Of a stretch of DNA of 64,000 nt, positions 17,235 to 24,590 are shown in pieces. The notes under the pieces were generated by a model that saw only the letters and a list, made by a program, of their open reading frames with translations, searched no databases and had not been told where the DNA came from. This stretch comes from Pacificispira sp040217575 (GTDB lineage Bacteria > Pseudomonadota > Alphaproteobacteria > UBA8366 > Aestuariispiraceae). Both the position numbers and the translations under genes were made by a program. Every line of letters starts with the position of its first letter. The first letter of the stretch is position 1. Location: contig JAVJPW010000008.1 in assembly GCA_040217575.1 (NCBI GenBank), positions 62,001 to 126,000 on the forward strand, written 5' to 3'.

Positions 17235-17317
17235 GTCGTCACCTCCTGATCCTGTGCCCCGCAGATATCGGGGTGCCGGGCGGCAAGGGCAAGAAATTTT
17301 CAAGATTTCGGGCATAT

Positions 17318-17360
17318 GTAAGCCATTGCTTGACAGGAATATTGTCAGCCATTACCTTAC
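17318..17360. promoter_or_regulatory. nested dyad and -35 element upstream of higB
   Basis: Two inverted repeats share one centre (17339): GTAAG (17318-17322) with CTTAC (17356-17360), and TGACA (17331-17335) with TGTCA (17343-17347). TTGACA at 17330-17335 is a consensus -35 box; 17 bases on, TACCTT (17353-17358) is a weak -10. Transcription would start at or beside the higB ATG (17365), giving a leaderless or nearly leaderless message. The dyad covers both elements, as expected for HigA autorepression. Confidence 0.65.
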
Positions 17361-17364
17361 AAAC

Positions 17365-17643
17365 ATGATCGGATCGATCCGGCACAAGGGTCTGCGTGCC
17401 TATTGGAACAAGGGCCAGACGAAGGGACTGAATGCGGACTGGGTCGCAAGATGCCGCCGGATCATGATGGCCCTGAACGCCGCATCCGTACCAGAGGAAA
17501 TGAATCTGCCGGGATACAGGTTCCACGCGCTGACCGGACGCATGGCGGGCCGCTATTCGGTACAACTGACCGGCAACTTCCGCGTCACCTTTGCCTGGGA
17601 AGACGATTGCGCGGTCGAAGTCGATATAGAGGATTATCACTGA
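17365..17643 (+). CDS. higB: HigB-like toxin of the RelE/ParE superfamily
   Basis: A 92-residue toxin of the HigB type, mRNA-cleaving ribosome-dependent ribonucleases that belong to the RelE fold. Visible features are the starting IRHKGLRAYWNKGQTKGLNADWVARCRRIM, the NLPGYRFHALTGRMAGRYSVQLTGNFRVTFAWED strand run, and the final VEVDIEDYH. GYRFHxLxGxxxGxYSV is characteristic. Toxin-first order and a four-gene-typical overlap with the antitoxin start (TGATG at 17641) match higBA loci. The start at 17365 is the only sensible one given the promoter dyad immediately upstream. Confidence 0.93.
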   Translation: MIGSIRHKGLRAYWNKGQTKGLNADWVARCRRIMMALNAASVPEEMNLPGYRFHALTGRMAGRYSVQLTGNFRVTFAWEDDCAVEVDIEDYH

Positions 17644-17942
17644 TGCTGGAAAAACATGCTTCCATCGCGCCGATGCATCCGGGCGAAATCCTGCGCGAGG
17701 ATATTCTGCCCGCCCTGCCGCATTCCAAGTCGGCGGTCGCCAGGGCGCTCGGCATTTCGCGGCAGACACTCTACGACATTCTGAACGAACGCCAGCCGGT
17801 TACCGCCGAAATGGCGGTCCGGTTCGGAAAGGCGTTCGGCAACGGCGCGCGTTTCTGGGTCAACCTTCAACGCAATTACGACCTGGAACTGGCCGCGCAC
17901 CGGGTCGATCTGGACTCCATCCAGGAACTGGCGGCCGGTTAG
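17643..17942 (+). CDS. higA: HigA-like antitoxin (XRE/HigA family)
   Basis: A 99-residue antitoxin with the characteristic HigA opening IAPMHPGEILREDILPAL and an HTH (KSAVARALGISRQTLYDILNERQPVTAEMAVRFGKAFG) that ends in the family motif GARFWVNLQRNYDLELA. It neutralises HigB and represses the operon through the dyad at 17318-17360. Its ATG overlaps the higB stop. The gene ends 43 bases before the left copy of a 17-bp direct repeat that bounds the next segment. Confidence 0.93.
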   Translation: MLEKHASIAPMHPGEILREDILPALPHSKSAVARALGISRQTLYDILNERQPVTAEMAVRFGKAFGNGARFWVNLQRNYDLELAAHRVDLDSIQELAAG

Positions 17943-17985
17943 GGTTCAGGTCCGGTTCCCGAGACCGCCGGCACTCCGGACCGGG

Positions 17986-18002
17986 CCCAACATGACGAAT
18001 AG
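17986..18002. repeat. left copy of a 17-bp direct repeat flanking a 1.07 kb insert
   Basis: CCCAACATGACGAATAG here matches CCCGACATGACGAATAG at 19054-19070 with 16 of 17 identities (13 consecutive). Between the copies lie about 1.05 kb of less GC-rich DNA with two genes; outside them the DNA returns to the local high-GC style. This looks like a target-site or attachment-site duplication around an acquired segment; no integrase or transposase is inside. Confidence 0.75.
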
Positions 18003-18219
18003 GTAGGCGGCCAATGGCGCAGGAATGCACCTGATTCTGGCATTCAAGCTATTTTATCAATCCGGTTGAACTCGCAGAAGAATCGTTGAGTCCTTATCGA
18101 CCGGCGGCCATCGCTGTCTTTTTGCGCACTCTGGAACCCTAGCGCCCAATTGAAGGGGGGCGCATAGGGCGTCTCAGAGCGGCGAGCTTCTACTCGCCAG
18201 CCACGATAGGAGCAATATC
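18003..18219. other. leader region of the repeat-bounded insert, with a hairpin at 18181-18198
   Basis: There is no convincing gene in this part of the insert. GGCGAG-CTTCTA-CTCGCC at 18181-18198 forms a perfect 6-bp stem, ending 21 bases before the start of the 35-codon gene, and may affect translation or stability of its message. A promoter is not obvious. Confidence 0.45.
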
Positions 18220-18327
18220 ATGGCTAAGTGCAAGAGGACCGTTCGTCAGGTGCGTCAGGGCAAGAAGCCCGGCCCGAAGAACGTCTCGGTTAAAAGCCAC
18301 AAGCGCTCGAAGCCGAGTAAGTGCTAA
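18220..18327 (+). CDS. 35-residue highly basic small protein
   Basis: ATG 18220 follows TAGGAG at good spacing and opens a 35-codon frame ending TAA. The product has about 13 Lys/Arg residues, no acidic residues and two Cys: it begins MAKCKRTVRQVRQGKK, continues PGPKNVSVKSHKRS and ends KPSKC. One Cys is near each end. Strong charge bias, clean ribosome site and the hairpin upstream support a real gene; a nucleic-acid-binding role is a guess. I do not recognise the family. It shares the repeat-bounded insert with the HEPN-like gene 139 bases downstream. Confidence 0.6.
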   Translation: MAKCKRTVRQVRQGKKPGPKNVSVKSHKRSKPSKC

Positions 18328-18466
18328 CGGTTAATCCGTAGACTTATAGCGATGGTCGCCACCCATATGTTCCTCCGCGCTTTCCTTCTTGTGGGGATTC
18401 GGAGGCGTTTTCAACATTCGGCGTAGCGTCTCGTTCCGCTCTTCTTCATCTTAATTGGAGTCTGTA

Positions 18467-18982
18467 ATGCCTACACCGGAACCGATCCATTCTGACGCCA
18501 ACAAAGCTTTTGCTGAGCCTATTGGCACCTTTGTCTTTGCATTCGGGTACCTAGAGCACCAACTTGATGCCGCCATTGGCGCACTACTGCGGATCGAAAG
18601 CAGTCGTGAGTCGGACGCCATTACGGCGCAGATACAAAGCGTCGCTGCAAAGGCTAGATTGGTTCAGCAACTCGTTAAAATTCAAACCGAGAATTGCCAG
18701 CTTCGCGAAGAAGCCGAAAGGGTAGCGAAAGAGATTGCCAGAATAAACACCTACCGCAATCGACTCATCCATGGACCATGGAATGCATTTTTCCATGGCA
18801 ATAGTGAGGAACCCTCTTGGCAAAAACTCTCCACAGACCCACAAAACTTCAAAACCAAGGCTTTCGGCGTGAAGATAAGCGATATAAAAAACAATACTTC
18901 GGCAGCGTACAAAGCGATGACCGACGTGGGAAACCTAGCATATGGATTGACTAAGGTCCCAATTGGCGGGCGCACTCCATAG
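18467..18982 (+). CDS. HEPN-like helical protein
   Basis: A 171-residue protein with ATG 18467 seven bases after GGAG. It is nearly all helical: FVFAFGYLEHQLDAAIGALLRIES, a long charged helix through residues 55-95, then INTYRNRLIHGPW. The motif R97-N-R-L-I-H102 is the R-x4-H signature of HEPN domains, many of which are RNases in toxin-antitoxin and defence systems; the first helix pattern (FGxLExxL) also fits that fold. Base composition is lower in GC than neighbouring genes. No MNT-type nucleotidyltransferase lies beside it; the small basic protein just upstream is the only possible partner. Confidence 0.6.
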   Translation: MPTPEPIHSDANKAFAEPIGTFVFAFGYLEHQLDAAIGALLRIESSRESDAITAQIQSVAAKARLVQQLVKIQTENCQLREEAERVAKEIARINTYRNRLIHGPWNAFFHGNSEEPSWQKLSTDPQNFKTKAFGVKISDIKNNTSAAYKAMTDVGNLAYGLTKVPIGGRTP

Positions 18983-19053
18983 TTCGATGGACTTTTACAG
19001 CCACCTCTCGAGACTTCGACTAATCTTCATTGAAATCCCAAAACCAGATTCCA

Positions 19054-19070
19054 CCCGACATGACGAATAG
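19054..19070. repeat. right copy of the 17-bp direct repeat flanking the 1.07 kb insert
   Basis: CCCGACATGACGAATAG repeats 17986-18002 in direct orientation, offset 1068 bases. It ends nine bases beyond the stop of the cystathionine beta-synthase gene, so the ancestral junction was probably the short space between higA and that gene. Confidence 0.75.
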
Positions 19071-19078
19071 ACGACGTC

Positions 19079-20461
19079 CTACTTCCCGCGGCGGCGCATG
19101 TAGTTGATGAAATCGACCCGGGTGATCAGGCCATAGAACGTGTCGGCGTCCTTGACGATCGCGACCTTTTCCGCCCGGAACAGCGGCAAAAGCGCGTCGA
19201 CCGGGTCGGACGGGGCGACGGTTTCCAGTTTGGTCACCATATGGTCGCCGACCGCTTCGTTGAACGCATCGTCGCTTTCGTGGACGGCCAGCATCAGGTC
19301 GCTTTCGTCCAGCAGGCCCGCGATATGCCCGTCCGTGTCCATGACCGGAATCTGGGACACGTCGAACATGCGCATGCGGCCATAGGCGGTCGCCAGCGTC
19401 TCGTTCGTCTTCAGCGTCACGACCTGGCCCTTGTCCGCGCGCCGCGTGACAAGGTCGCGCAGGTCGCCGTGTTCTTCCACGTCCAGAAGGCCGTTATCGA
19501 CCATCCAGGCGTCGTTATAGACCTTTGCCAGGTATTTGTTGCCCGTGTCGCAGACGAAGCTGACCACCCGCTTCGGTTCCGTCTGTGCCCGGCACCATTT
19601 CAGCGCCGCGGCCAGAAGCGTGCCGGTCGATGACCCGCCCAGGATGCCTTCCGCCGCGACCAGGTCGCGGGCCGCGCCGAACGCTTCCTTGTCGGAGACA
19701 TAGACCGCGTCGGCGATGACCGACAGGTCGCAATTGGGGGGAATGAAATCTTCCCCGATCCCTTCGACCAGCCAGGACCCGACCTCGTCCGGCATCCGGC
19801 CCGTCTTGACCGTGTCGCCGACGACGGACCCGTCCGGGTCCGCCAGGATCATTTTCAGGTTCGGCTGCACGTCCCGGAAAAAACGCCCGATGCCGCTGAT
19901 CGTGCCGCCGGAACCGACGCCCGCGACAATCGCGTCCACGTCATGGTCCATCTGTTCCCAGATTTCGGGCGCGGTCGTGTCGATATGGGCCTGCGGGTTG
20001 GCCGGGTTCGCGAACTGGTTGATCCAGATGGAGTTCGGCGTTTCCGACTGAATGCGTTCGGCCATGTCCTGATAATATTCCGGGTGCCCCTTGCCGACGT
20101 CGGACCGGGTCATGATGACCTCTGCCCCCAGCGATTTCAGGTGGAAGATCTTATCCTGGCTCATCTTATCGGGGATGATGAGCACCATGCGGTACCCTTT
20201 CTGGGCCGCGACCAGCGCCAGACCCAGGCCGGTATTGCCCGCCGTCGCTTCGATGATCGTGCCGCCAGGCTTGATCTTGCCGTCGCGTTCGGCGGCTTCG
20301 ATCATGGCAAGGCCGATCCGGTCCTTGATCGACCCGCCGGGGTTCTGGCTTTCCAGCTTCAGGAACAGTTCGCACGGACCGGTGTCCAGTTTGGTTACCT
20401 TTATCATCGGCGTGTTGCCGATCATGCTGAGAACGCCGGTATAGGGTTTGCTGAGCGTCAT
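19079..20461 (-). CDS. cystathionine beta-synthase with C-terminal CBS pair
   Basis: A 460-residue PLP enzyme joining serine (or O-acetylserine) and homocysteine. The PLP lysine is K46 in NPGGSIKDRIGLAMI; the substrate loop is EATAGNTGLGLALVAA, and the phosphate-binding loop is AGVGSGGTISGIGRF. The active-site EGIGEDFIP motif favours cystathionine beta-synthase over plain cysteine synthase. Residues about 340-460 are two CBS domains (VVTLKTNETLATAYGRMRMFDVSQIPVMD and VAPSDPVDALLPLFRAEKVAIVKD), usually a nucleotide or S-adenosylmethionine sensor. It belongs functionally with the gamma-synthase/lyase gene at 16056-17234. Confidence 0.93.
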   Translation of the reverse strand: MTLSKPYTGVLSMIGNTPMIKVTKLDTGPCELFLKLESQNPGGSIKDRIGLAMIEAAERDGKIKPGGTIIEATAGNTGLGLALVAAQKGYRMVLIIPDKMSQDKIFHLKSLGAEVIMTRSDVGKGHPEYYQDMAERIQSETPNSIWINQFANPANPQAHIDTTAPEIWEQMDHDVDAIVAGVGSGGTISGIGRFFRDVQPNLKMILADPDGSVVGDTVKTGRMPDEVGSWLVEGIGEDFIPPNCDLSVIADAVYVSDKEAFGAARDLVAAEGILGGSSTGTLLAAALKWCRAQTEPKRVVSFVCDTGNKYLAKVYNDAWMVDNGLLDVEEHGDLRDLVTRRADKGQVVTLKTNETLATAYGRMRMFDVSQIPVMDTDGHIAGLLDESDLMLAVHESDDAFNEAVGDHMVTKLETVAPSDPVDALLPLFRAEKVAIVKDADTFYGLITRVDFINYMRRRGK

Positions 20462-20562
20462 GCGCGGCCTCTCTCTCCGGTTCGCGATGGCTGGCGGGCG
20501 GATCGTTTCAGGACAGATAGCGGCTTTACCGGCCGGATTCCAGCCCCGGCGCGGCGAAGTTT

Positions 20563-21429
20563 CTAGTCCGTCAGGGCATCGGCGCGGATTCCCGCGCGTT
20601 CCAGGTGGACCGGCAGGACGCGGCCATAGATCTGTTTCGTGCGGTGGGGTTGGCCGACCATGCCGTCGATTCGCGCCCAGGACGGAATGGCCACATGCCG
20701 GGGGCGCGTGCCGCCGACCCGGGTCACGCGGTGCAATGTGTACCGGCCCAGGAAAAGCTGCATGTCGCCGGGGCGCAGTTCCAGGGTGCGGACCGGCCCG
20801 CGGTCGCCCGCCATGACCGCGCCGACCGCGTCATAGCATTCGTCGGCGGCGGTGCGGATGTTCGGCGCATATTCGAAAATGCCGCCTTCTTCCGACGGCT
20901 GGACCATGAAGGTGACGGTGAATTCGTTCGTATCGAAATGCCAGGGGAACTGGTCGCCGTGCCGCATGGTGTTGAACGGCATGCAGGCCAGCGGGTCCGC
21001 ATAGCGATAAAGCGGGTCGATGTCGAACGCGTCCGACAGGAACGCCGTCAGCACCGGCCAGTCGTAAAGCGCCCACAGGTCGCAGTCCGGTGCAATCAGG
21101 TCGGTGCAGACGAACCCGTTCGTGCGGTCCTGAAACCGGTTGACCGGATGGTCCGCGCCCAGGTCCGGTTTCGCTTCGGAAAAATAGGGGTTGTGGGTCT
21201 GGTGCGTGCGGTGTGCCCGGTCCTGAAGCCGGTCCGCTTCGGCCGCGATGCGCGACACCGCACCGGTGGACAGAAACGCCGGAAGGTGACAGCACCCGTC
21301 GTCCGCCAGTTCCGCCCGGCAATGGGCGACCAGGTCGCGATAGGCGGCGGTTCCCGGCCGGTCGATCGGGTATCGCGACAGGTCCGCCGCAGCGCGGGCA
21401 CGTTCTTCCACCTGGTCGTTCTTACGCAT
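20563..21429 (-). CDS. 2-oxoglutarate/Fe(II)-dependent oxygenase
   Basis: A 288-residue enzyme of the double-stranded beta-helix fold. The iron triad is visible: H-x-D in QFPWHFDTNEFTVTFMVQ and the distal His in LGRYTLHRVTRVGG, followed by the 2-oxoglutarate Arg in RPRHVAIPSWAR. ATG 21429 follows GGAGGAAACC. A GTG four codons earlier is less likely. The N-terminal part (DDGCCHLPAFLSTGAVSRIAAEADRL) resembles phytanoyl-CoA and ArpA-type oxygenases, but the substrate is unknown. It diverges from a LysR regulator, its probable controller. Confidence 0.85.
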   Translation of the reverse strand: MRKNDQVEERARAAADLSRYPIDRPGTAAYRDLVAHCRAELADDGCCHLPAFLSTGAVSRIAAEADRLQDRAHRTHQTHNPYFSEAKPDLGADHPVNRFQDRTNGFVCTDLIAPDCDLWALYDWPVLTAFLSDAFDIDPLYRYADPLACMPFNTMRHGDQFPWHFDTNEFTVTFMVQPSEEGGIFEYAPNIRTAADECYDAVGAVMAGDRGPVRTLELRPGDMQLFLGRYTLHRVTRVGGTRPRHVAIPSWARIDGMVGQPHRTKQIYGRVLPVHLERAGIRADALTD

Positions 21430-21554
21430 GGTTTCCTCCACACCGGTCCGGCCCGTTCAGGGTGTTTCGACTGTGCCGCAAATTCCTTGCACGGGGAATC
21501 GGATTTCTTTTATCGTCAAAATCGAAAAAACAAATGCAAGCAGCGGTTTGGGCC

Positions 21555-22433
21555 ATGAACATCGATCATATGCGGGCCTTTCTTGAAGTCGCGGCCACCG
21601 GCAGCTTTCAGCTGGCGGCGTCGCGCCTGAACGTCACGCAATCGACGATTTCCGCGCGCATCCGCGTGCTGGAGGACCGCCTGGACCGGCCGCTGTTCAA
21701 CCGCCGGCGCACCGGCGCGGAACTGACCATGGCGGGCCATCATTTCCACCGTTATGCGCTGACGGCGGTGCGCGCGTGGGAACAGGCGCGCCATGAAATC
21801 GCGCTGCCGGAATCCCTGTCCTATGTCATCGGGATTGGGGTCCACCATACGCTGTGGGACCGCATCGCCTTTGACTGGATCGAACGCATTCAGGCGCGCG
21901 CGCCGGACCTGGCGATCCGCACGACGGTCGAATTTTCGGACGCGCTGACCCGGCTTGTCTGCGACGGGCTGCTGGATGTCGCGGCCATCTATGTCCCGCA
22001 ACAGCGGCCGAACCTGATCGTCGAAAAGCTGATGGAAGACGACCTGATCATGGTGTCGGGCACCAGGGACCGGTCCGCCAGCACGGACTGGGAAAAAGAC
22101 TATATCTTCGTCGACTGGGGCGACGATTTCGCGAACGAACACAGCCTGGCCTTTACCGAACGGCTGGCACCGAAGCTGAAGATCGACCATCCCGCCCTGG
22201 CGCTCACATTCGTGCGCCAGCGCGGTGCCACCGCATACCTGTTGGAAAGCGCGGTCCGGCCCTATCTGGAATCGGGGGAAATCTTCCGGGTAAAGGGCGC
22301 GCCGCAGTTCCGCCGTCCGACCTATCTGGCCTATCCCGACAACCCGATTGACGCCGAACGCCTGCAGCTTGCGCTGGACGAGTTGAAAGCCATCGTCAAC
22401 GGCCCCGACGCCGGTACCCGGACCGCCCCCTAG
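21555..22433 (+). CDS. LysR-type transcriptional regulator of the oxygenase gene
   Basis: A 292-residue LysR protein. Residues 1-60 carry the winged HTH MNIDHMRAFLEVAATGSFQL, AASRLNVTQSTISARIRVLEDRL; the rest is a periplasmic-binding-like effector domain (IGIGVHHTLWDRIAF to the C terminus). The 125-base gap to the divergent oxygenase gene has an A/T-rich tract (21508-21535) where LysR boxes would lie. Its TAG stop is inside a CTAG that also forms the TAG stop of the convergent gene at 22430. Confidence 0.9.
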   Translation: MNIDHMRAFLEVAATGSFQLAASRLNVTQSTISARIRVLEDRLDRPLFNRRRTGAELTMAGHHFHRYALTAVRAWEQARHEIALPESLSYVIGIGVHHTLWDRIAFDWIERIQARAPDLAIRTTVEFSDALTRLVCDGLLDVAAIYVPQQRPNLIVEKLMEDDLIMVSGTRDRSASTDWEKDYIFVDWGDDFANEHSLAFTERLAPKLKIDHPALALTFVRQRGATAYLLESAVRPYLESGEIFRVKGAPQFRRPTYLAYPDNPIDAERLQLALDELKAIVNGPDAGTRTAP

Positions 22434-24295
22434 CCGCAGAAGGGGCGGATTTCGTTGCCGATGCGCCGCATGTCGCGGCTGTCGCGCGTCGCGGGGTTGG
22501 CGCTGTCGCCGTCGGCGATGCGAAAGGCGGTCATGTCGTTCGGCATGAAATTGACCACGTTGCCGCCGCGGCCCAGCCCGGTCGGGATATAGACCAGACA
22601 GCGTTCCGACGACCGGTAGGGAATGCGCCAGAACCCGAAATGATAATATCCCTCGCCATCCGGCCAGGACTGCCCGGTCAGTCGGCCGACGCCGCGTTCG
22701 GTGGACAGCGCGTCGCGGATCAGCCGCGCCGCCAGCGGCGTGCGGTGGCGCAGGCTTTGCGCCCGGCGCAGCAGGATCGAAAGCCGCACCACCTCCCCCG
22801 TGGTGGCAAGCAGCCCTTCGGCGAGGTCGGGCACCCGGTCGGCGACCGTTTCCCCGTCGGTCATGCGCATTTGCAGGCGCGGGATGCCAATCGTCGTGAA
22901 GATATTCTGTTGCAGCGCGGTCCTGAGCGACCGGTCCGGGCCATAGAACCGTTTGGCCAGCCGGTCCAGGCTGAGCGCAAGTCCGAAGGAATCGGCGAAC
23001 CGGTGGCGAAACACCTGTCCCGGCCCCCAGGAATAGAAGGGAAAGCGCAAGGCGACATCCAGCTTTTCGGGGATCGTCCGGGCGCGGCGGATTTCAAGGG
23101 CCGTCGCATCGGCGTCCGCGGCGACGAATGTCGGAACGCGGGTCGGCTCCGCCTCCCCCAGGCCGGAAGCCATGTTGATCAGGTTGATCATGCGCACATC
23201 GCGCCAGCCGCGATGACCGGCCAGTTCCGGGACCTGGGACCCAACGGTCTGGCTCAGAACGTCGATACCGAAATGTTCCGCGAAATGGGCAAGCGCCACC
23301 GCCGCCAGCAGCGGATAGGTCAGCCCATGGATTGCATGGCGCATCTGGCGGCAGAACGGGTAAGGCCCGTGCCGGGTGGGACAACCGCGAAGATAGACCA
23401 CCTCGTCCACGATGATACCGCTTGCCGAAATCGACCCGGCATCCCCCAGCGCACCGTCAAAACCGCTGAATTCCCTATCGAAGCGGGTTTCCAGCTGATC
23501 CCAGTTCCGGTAGGCGGGACCGCTTGCCAGCCTTTCCCGGAAGGCTTCGATCCGGGCTTCCGCCTGCGGCAGGCTGACGGATACGAATGACAGCGGCACC
23601 CGTCCCCAGGCATTCGCCTCTCGCCGGGGGGCCGTTTCCTGCGAAAACTGGACAAAGCCGTTGGAAATCGGACGTCCATCCCCGTAAAGGAAGGTCAGAA
23701 GGCCGTTGCGGACATCGCCGCTGGCGCTGTCGATCAGGCTGACCGGGACCAGGGCGCGGCTGCGCCCGCGGTCGGCCACTTCGCGCCAGACACGCCCGAC
23801 CCCCGGTATCAGATGCGCCGGGCGGCGCCGGTCGACCACGATCCCTTCGCCCAGCGGGACCGGAACCAGCCGGTCGCCATGGACCGTTATGCCGATCGTG
23901 AAGTCGGGCATGGCGATTTCCGCGGGCGCATCCGGCCCGATCCGTTCCAGCGACAGCGGAACGGCGGTGAAGGTCAGCTCTCCGCGAATGTTTTCGCCGG
24001 GAAAGACCTGTCCCCCCGGCAGGAAGGCCGCCAGATCCAGCGGCGCACCGGCAACCGGGCCCGGTCCCTGCAGAACCTCCCCCGTCAGGGCGCTTCTGCT
24101 TTCCGGCCATTCATAGGCAAAGATAACGGCCGCGCTGTCCATATCGCTTGCCGGCGACATCTGCTGCCCCTGGGCGTGGGCCTGGAACGAAAAGATGATT
24201 CCGGCCGCCAGCGTCAGGAACCCGGACAGGGCCGACCGGCCATGGACACGATGCCGGGACCGGGGGCGCGGGTGCGGCATCATGCAGCGCAACAT
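22430..24295 (-). CDS. periplasmic beta-lactamase-fold-like protein without an evident SxxK
   Basis: A 621-residue exported protein. The signal peptide ends FSFQAHAQ. Residues about 60-280 are beta-rich and of unknown type. The C-terminal part resembles serine hydrolases of the beta-lactamase/PBP fold: LTYPLLAAVALAHFAEHFG, VPELAGHRGWRDVRMINLINMASGLGEAE, and a C-terminal GYYHFGFWRIPY. In family members the helix before LLAAVALA begins with the nucleophile motif SxxK. Here that place reads MRHAIHG, with no Ser-x-x-Lys, so the protein may be catalytically inactive or a distant relative. ATG 24295 (after GGGG) is preferred over a 24385 start. The fold call is tentative. Confidence 0.65.
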   Translation of the reverse strand: MLRCMMPHPRPRSRHRVHGRSALSGFLTLAAGIIFSFQAHAQGQQMSPASDMDSAAVIFAYEWPESRSALTGEVLQGPGPVAGAPLDLAAFLPGGQVFPGENIRGELTFTAVPLSLERIGPDAPAEIAMPDFTIGITVHGDRLVPVPLGEGIVVDRRRPAHLIPGVGRVWREVADRGRSRALVPVSLIDSASGDVRNGLLTFLYGDGRPISNGFVQFSQETAPRREANAWGRVPLSFVSVSLPQAEARIEAFRERLASGPAYRNWDQLETRFDREFSGFDGALGDAGSISASGIIVDEVVYLRGCPTRHGPYPFCRQMRHAIHGLTYPLLAAVALAHFAEHFGIDVLSQTVGSQVPELAGHRGWRDVRMINLINMASGLGEAEPTRVPTFVAADADATALEIRRARTIPEKLDVALRFPFYSWGPGQVFRHRFADSFGLALSLDRLAKRFYGPDRSLRTALQQNIFTTIGIPRLQMRMTDGETVADRVPDLAEGLLATTGEVVRLSILLRRAQSLRHRTPLAARLIRDALSTERGVGRLTGQSWPDGEGYYHFGFWRIPYRSSERCLVYIPTGLGRGGNVVNFMPNDMTAFRIADGDSANPATRDSRDMRRIGNEIRPFCG

Positions 24296-24415
24296 ATGGT
24301 TAACCCCGCTTGCATGTTGGAATACCTGCAAATTTAGGCAGAAATTCATGGATTTGCCCAATATTTGTGCGTTGCAACAAAGCAAAACTCCTTGAATTCA
24401 ATCGATAATGCTGCC

Positions 24416-24565
24416 AGATTTTGCATTGCAGCATGATAGCCTGTTGTGCTGCGGCCGCTCTTCGGCTCTCGATGCGCCAGCCGCGTCGACAGATACGCAA
24501 GAGCCGCCAGTCTAAGGCGTTTCCTCCCTAAACTTGGGCCGCGCTCTTCAGCGCGGTCCTTTTTT
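24416..24565 (+). ncRNA. candidate small RNA with anti-Shine-Dalgarno CCTCCCT stretch
   Basis: The + strand has a strong intrinsic terminator at 24536-24565 that no protein gene can use: the nearest upstream + gene ends 2.1 kb away and the genes between and after are on the minus strand. Just before the hairpin is an unpaired TTTCCTCCCTAAACTT, a typical anti-ribosome-site seed of alphaproteobacterial trans-acting sRNAs. TTGAAT (24393-24398) and CAGATT (24416-24421), 17 bases apart, are a weak promoter, which would put the 5' end near 24425; that end is uncertain. The family is not recognised. Confidence 0.45.
24536..24565 (+). terminator. Rho-independent terminator
   Basis: GGGCCGCGCT-CTTC-AGCGCGGTCC forms a 10-bp stem with one G-T pair and is followed by six T at 24560-24565. 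It works for + strand transcription; the minus direction has no U run after the stem, so it is not the terminator of the lipoprotein gene at 24591. Confidence 0.85.
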
Positions 24566-24590
24566 CTGTGCGGTCAGGACAGCGCCGGGA

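Noticed and set aside
15672..17249. A 525-codon + strand frame opposite the Smr and cystathionine enzyme genes
   Set aside because: Shadow of two recognised genes; no domain.
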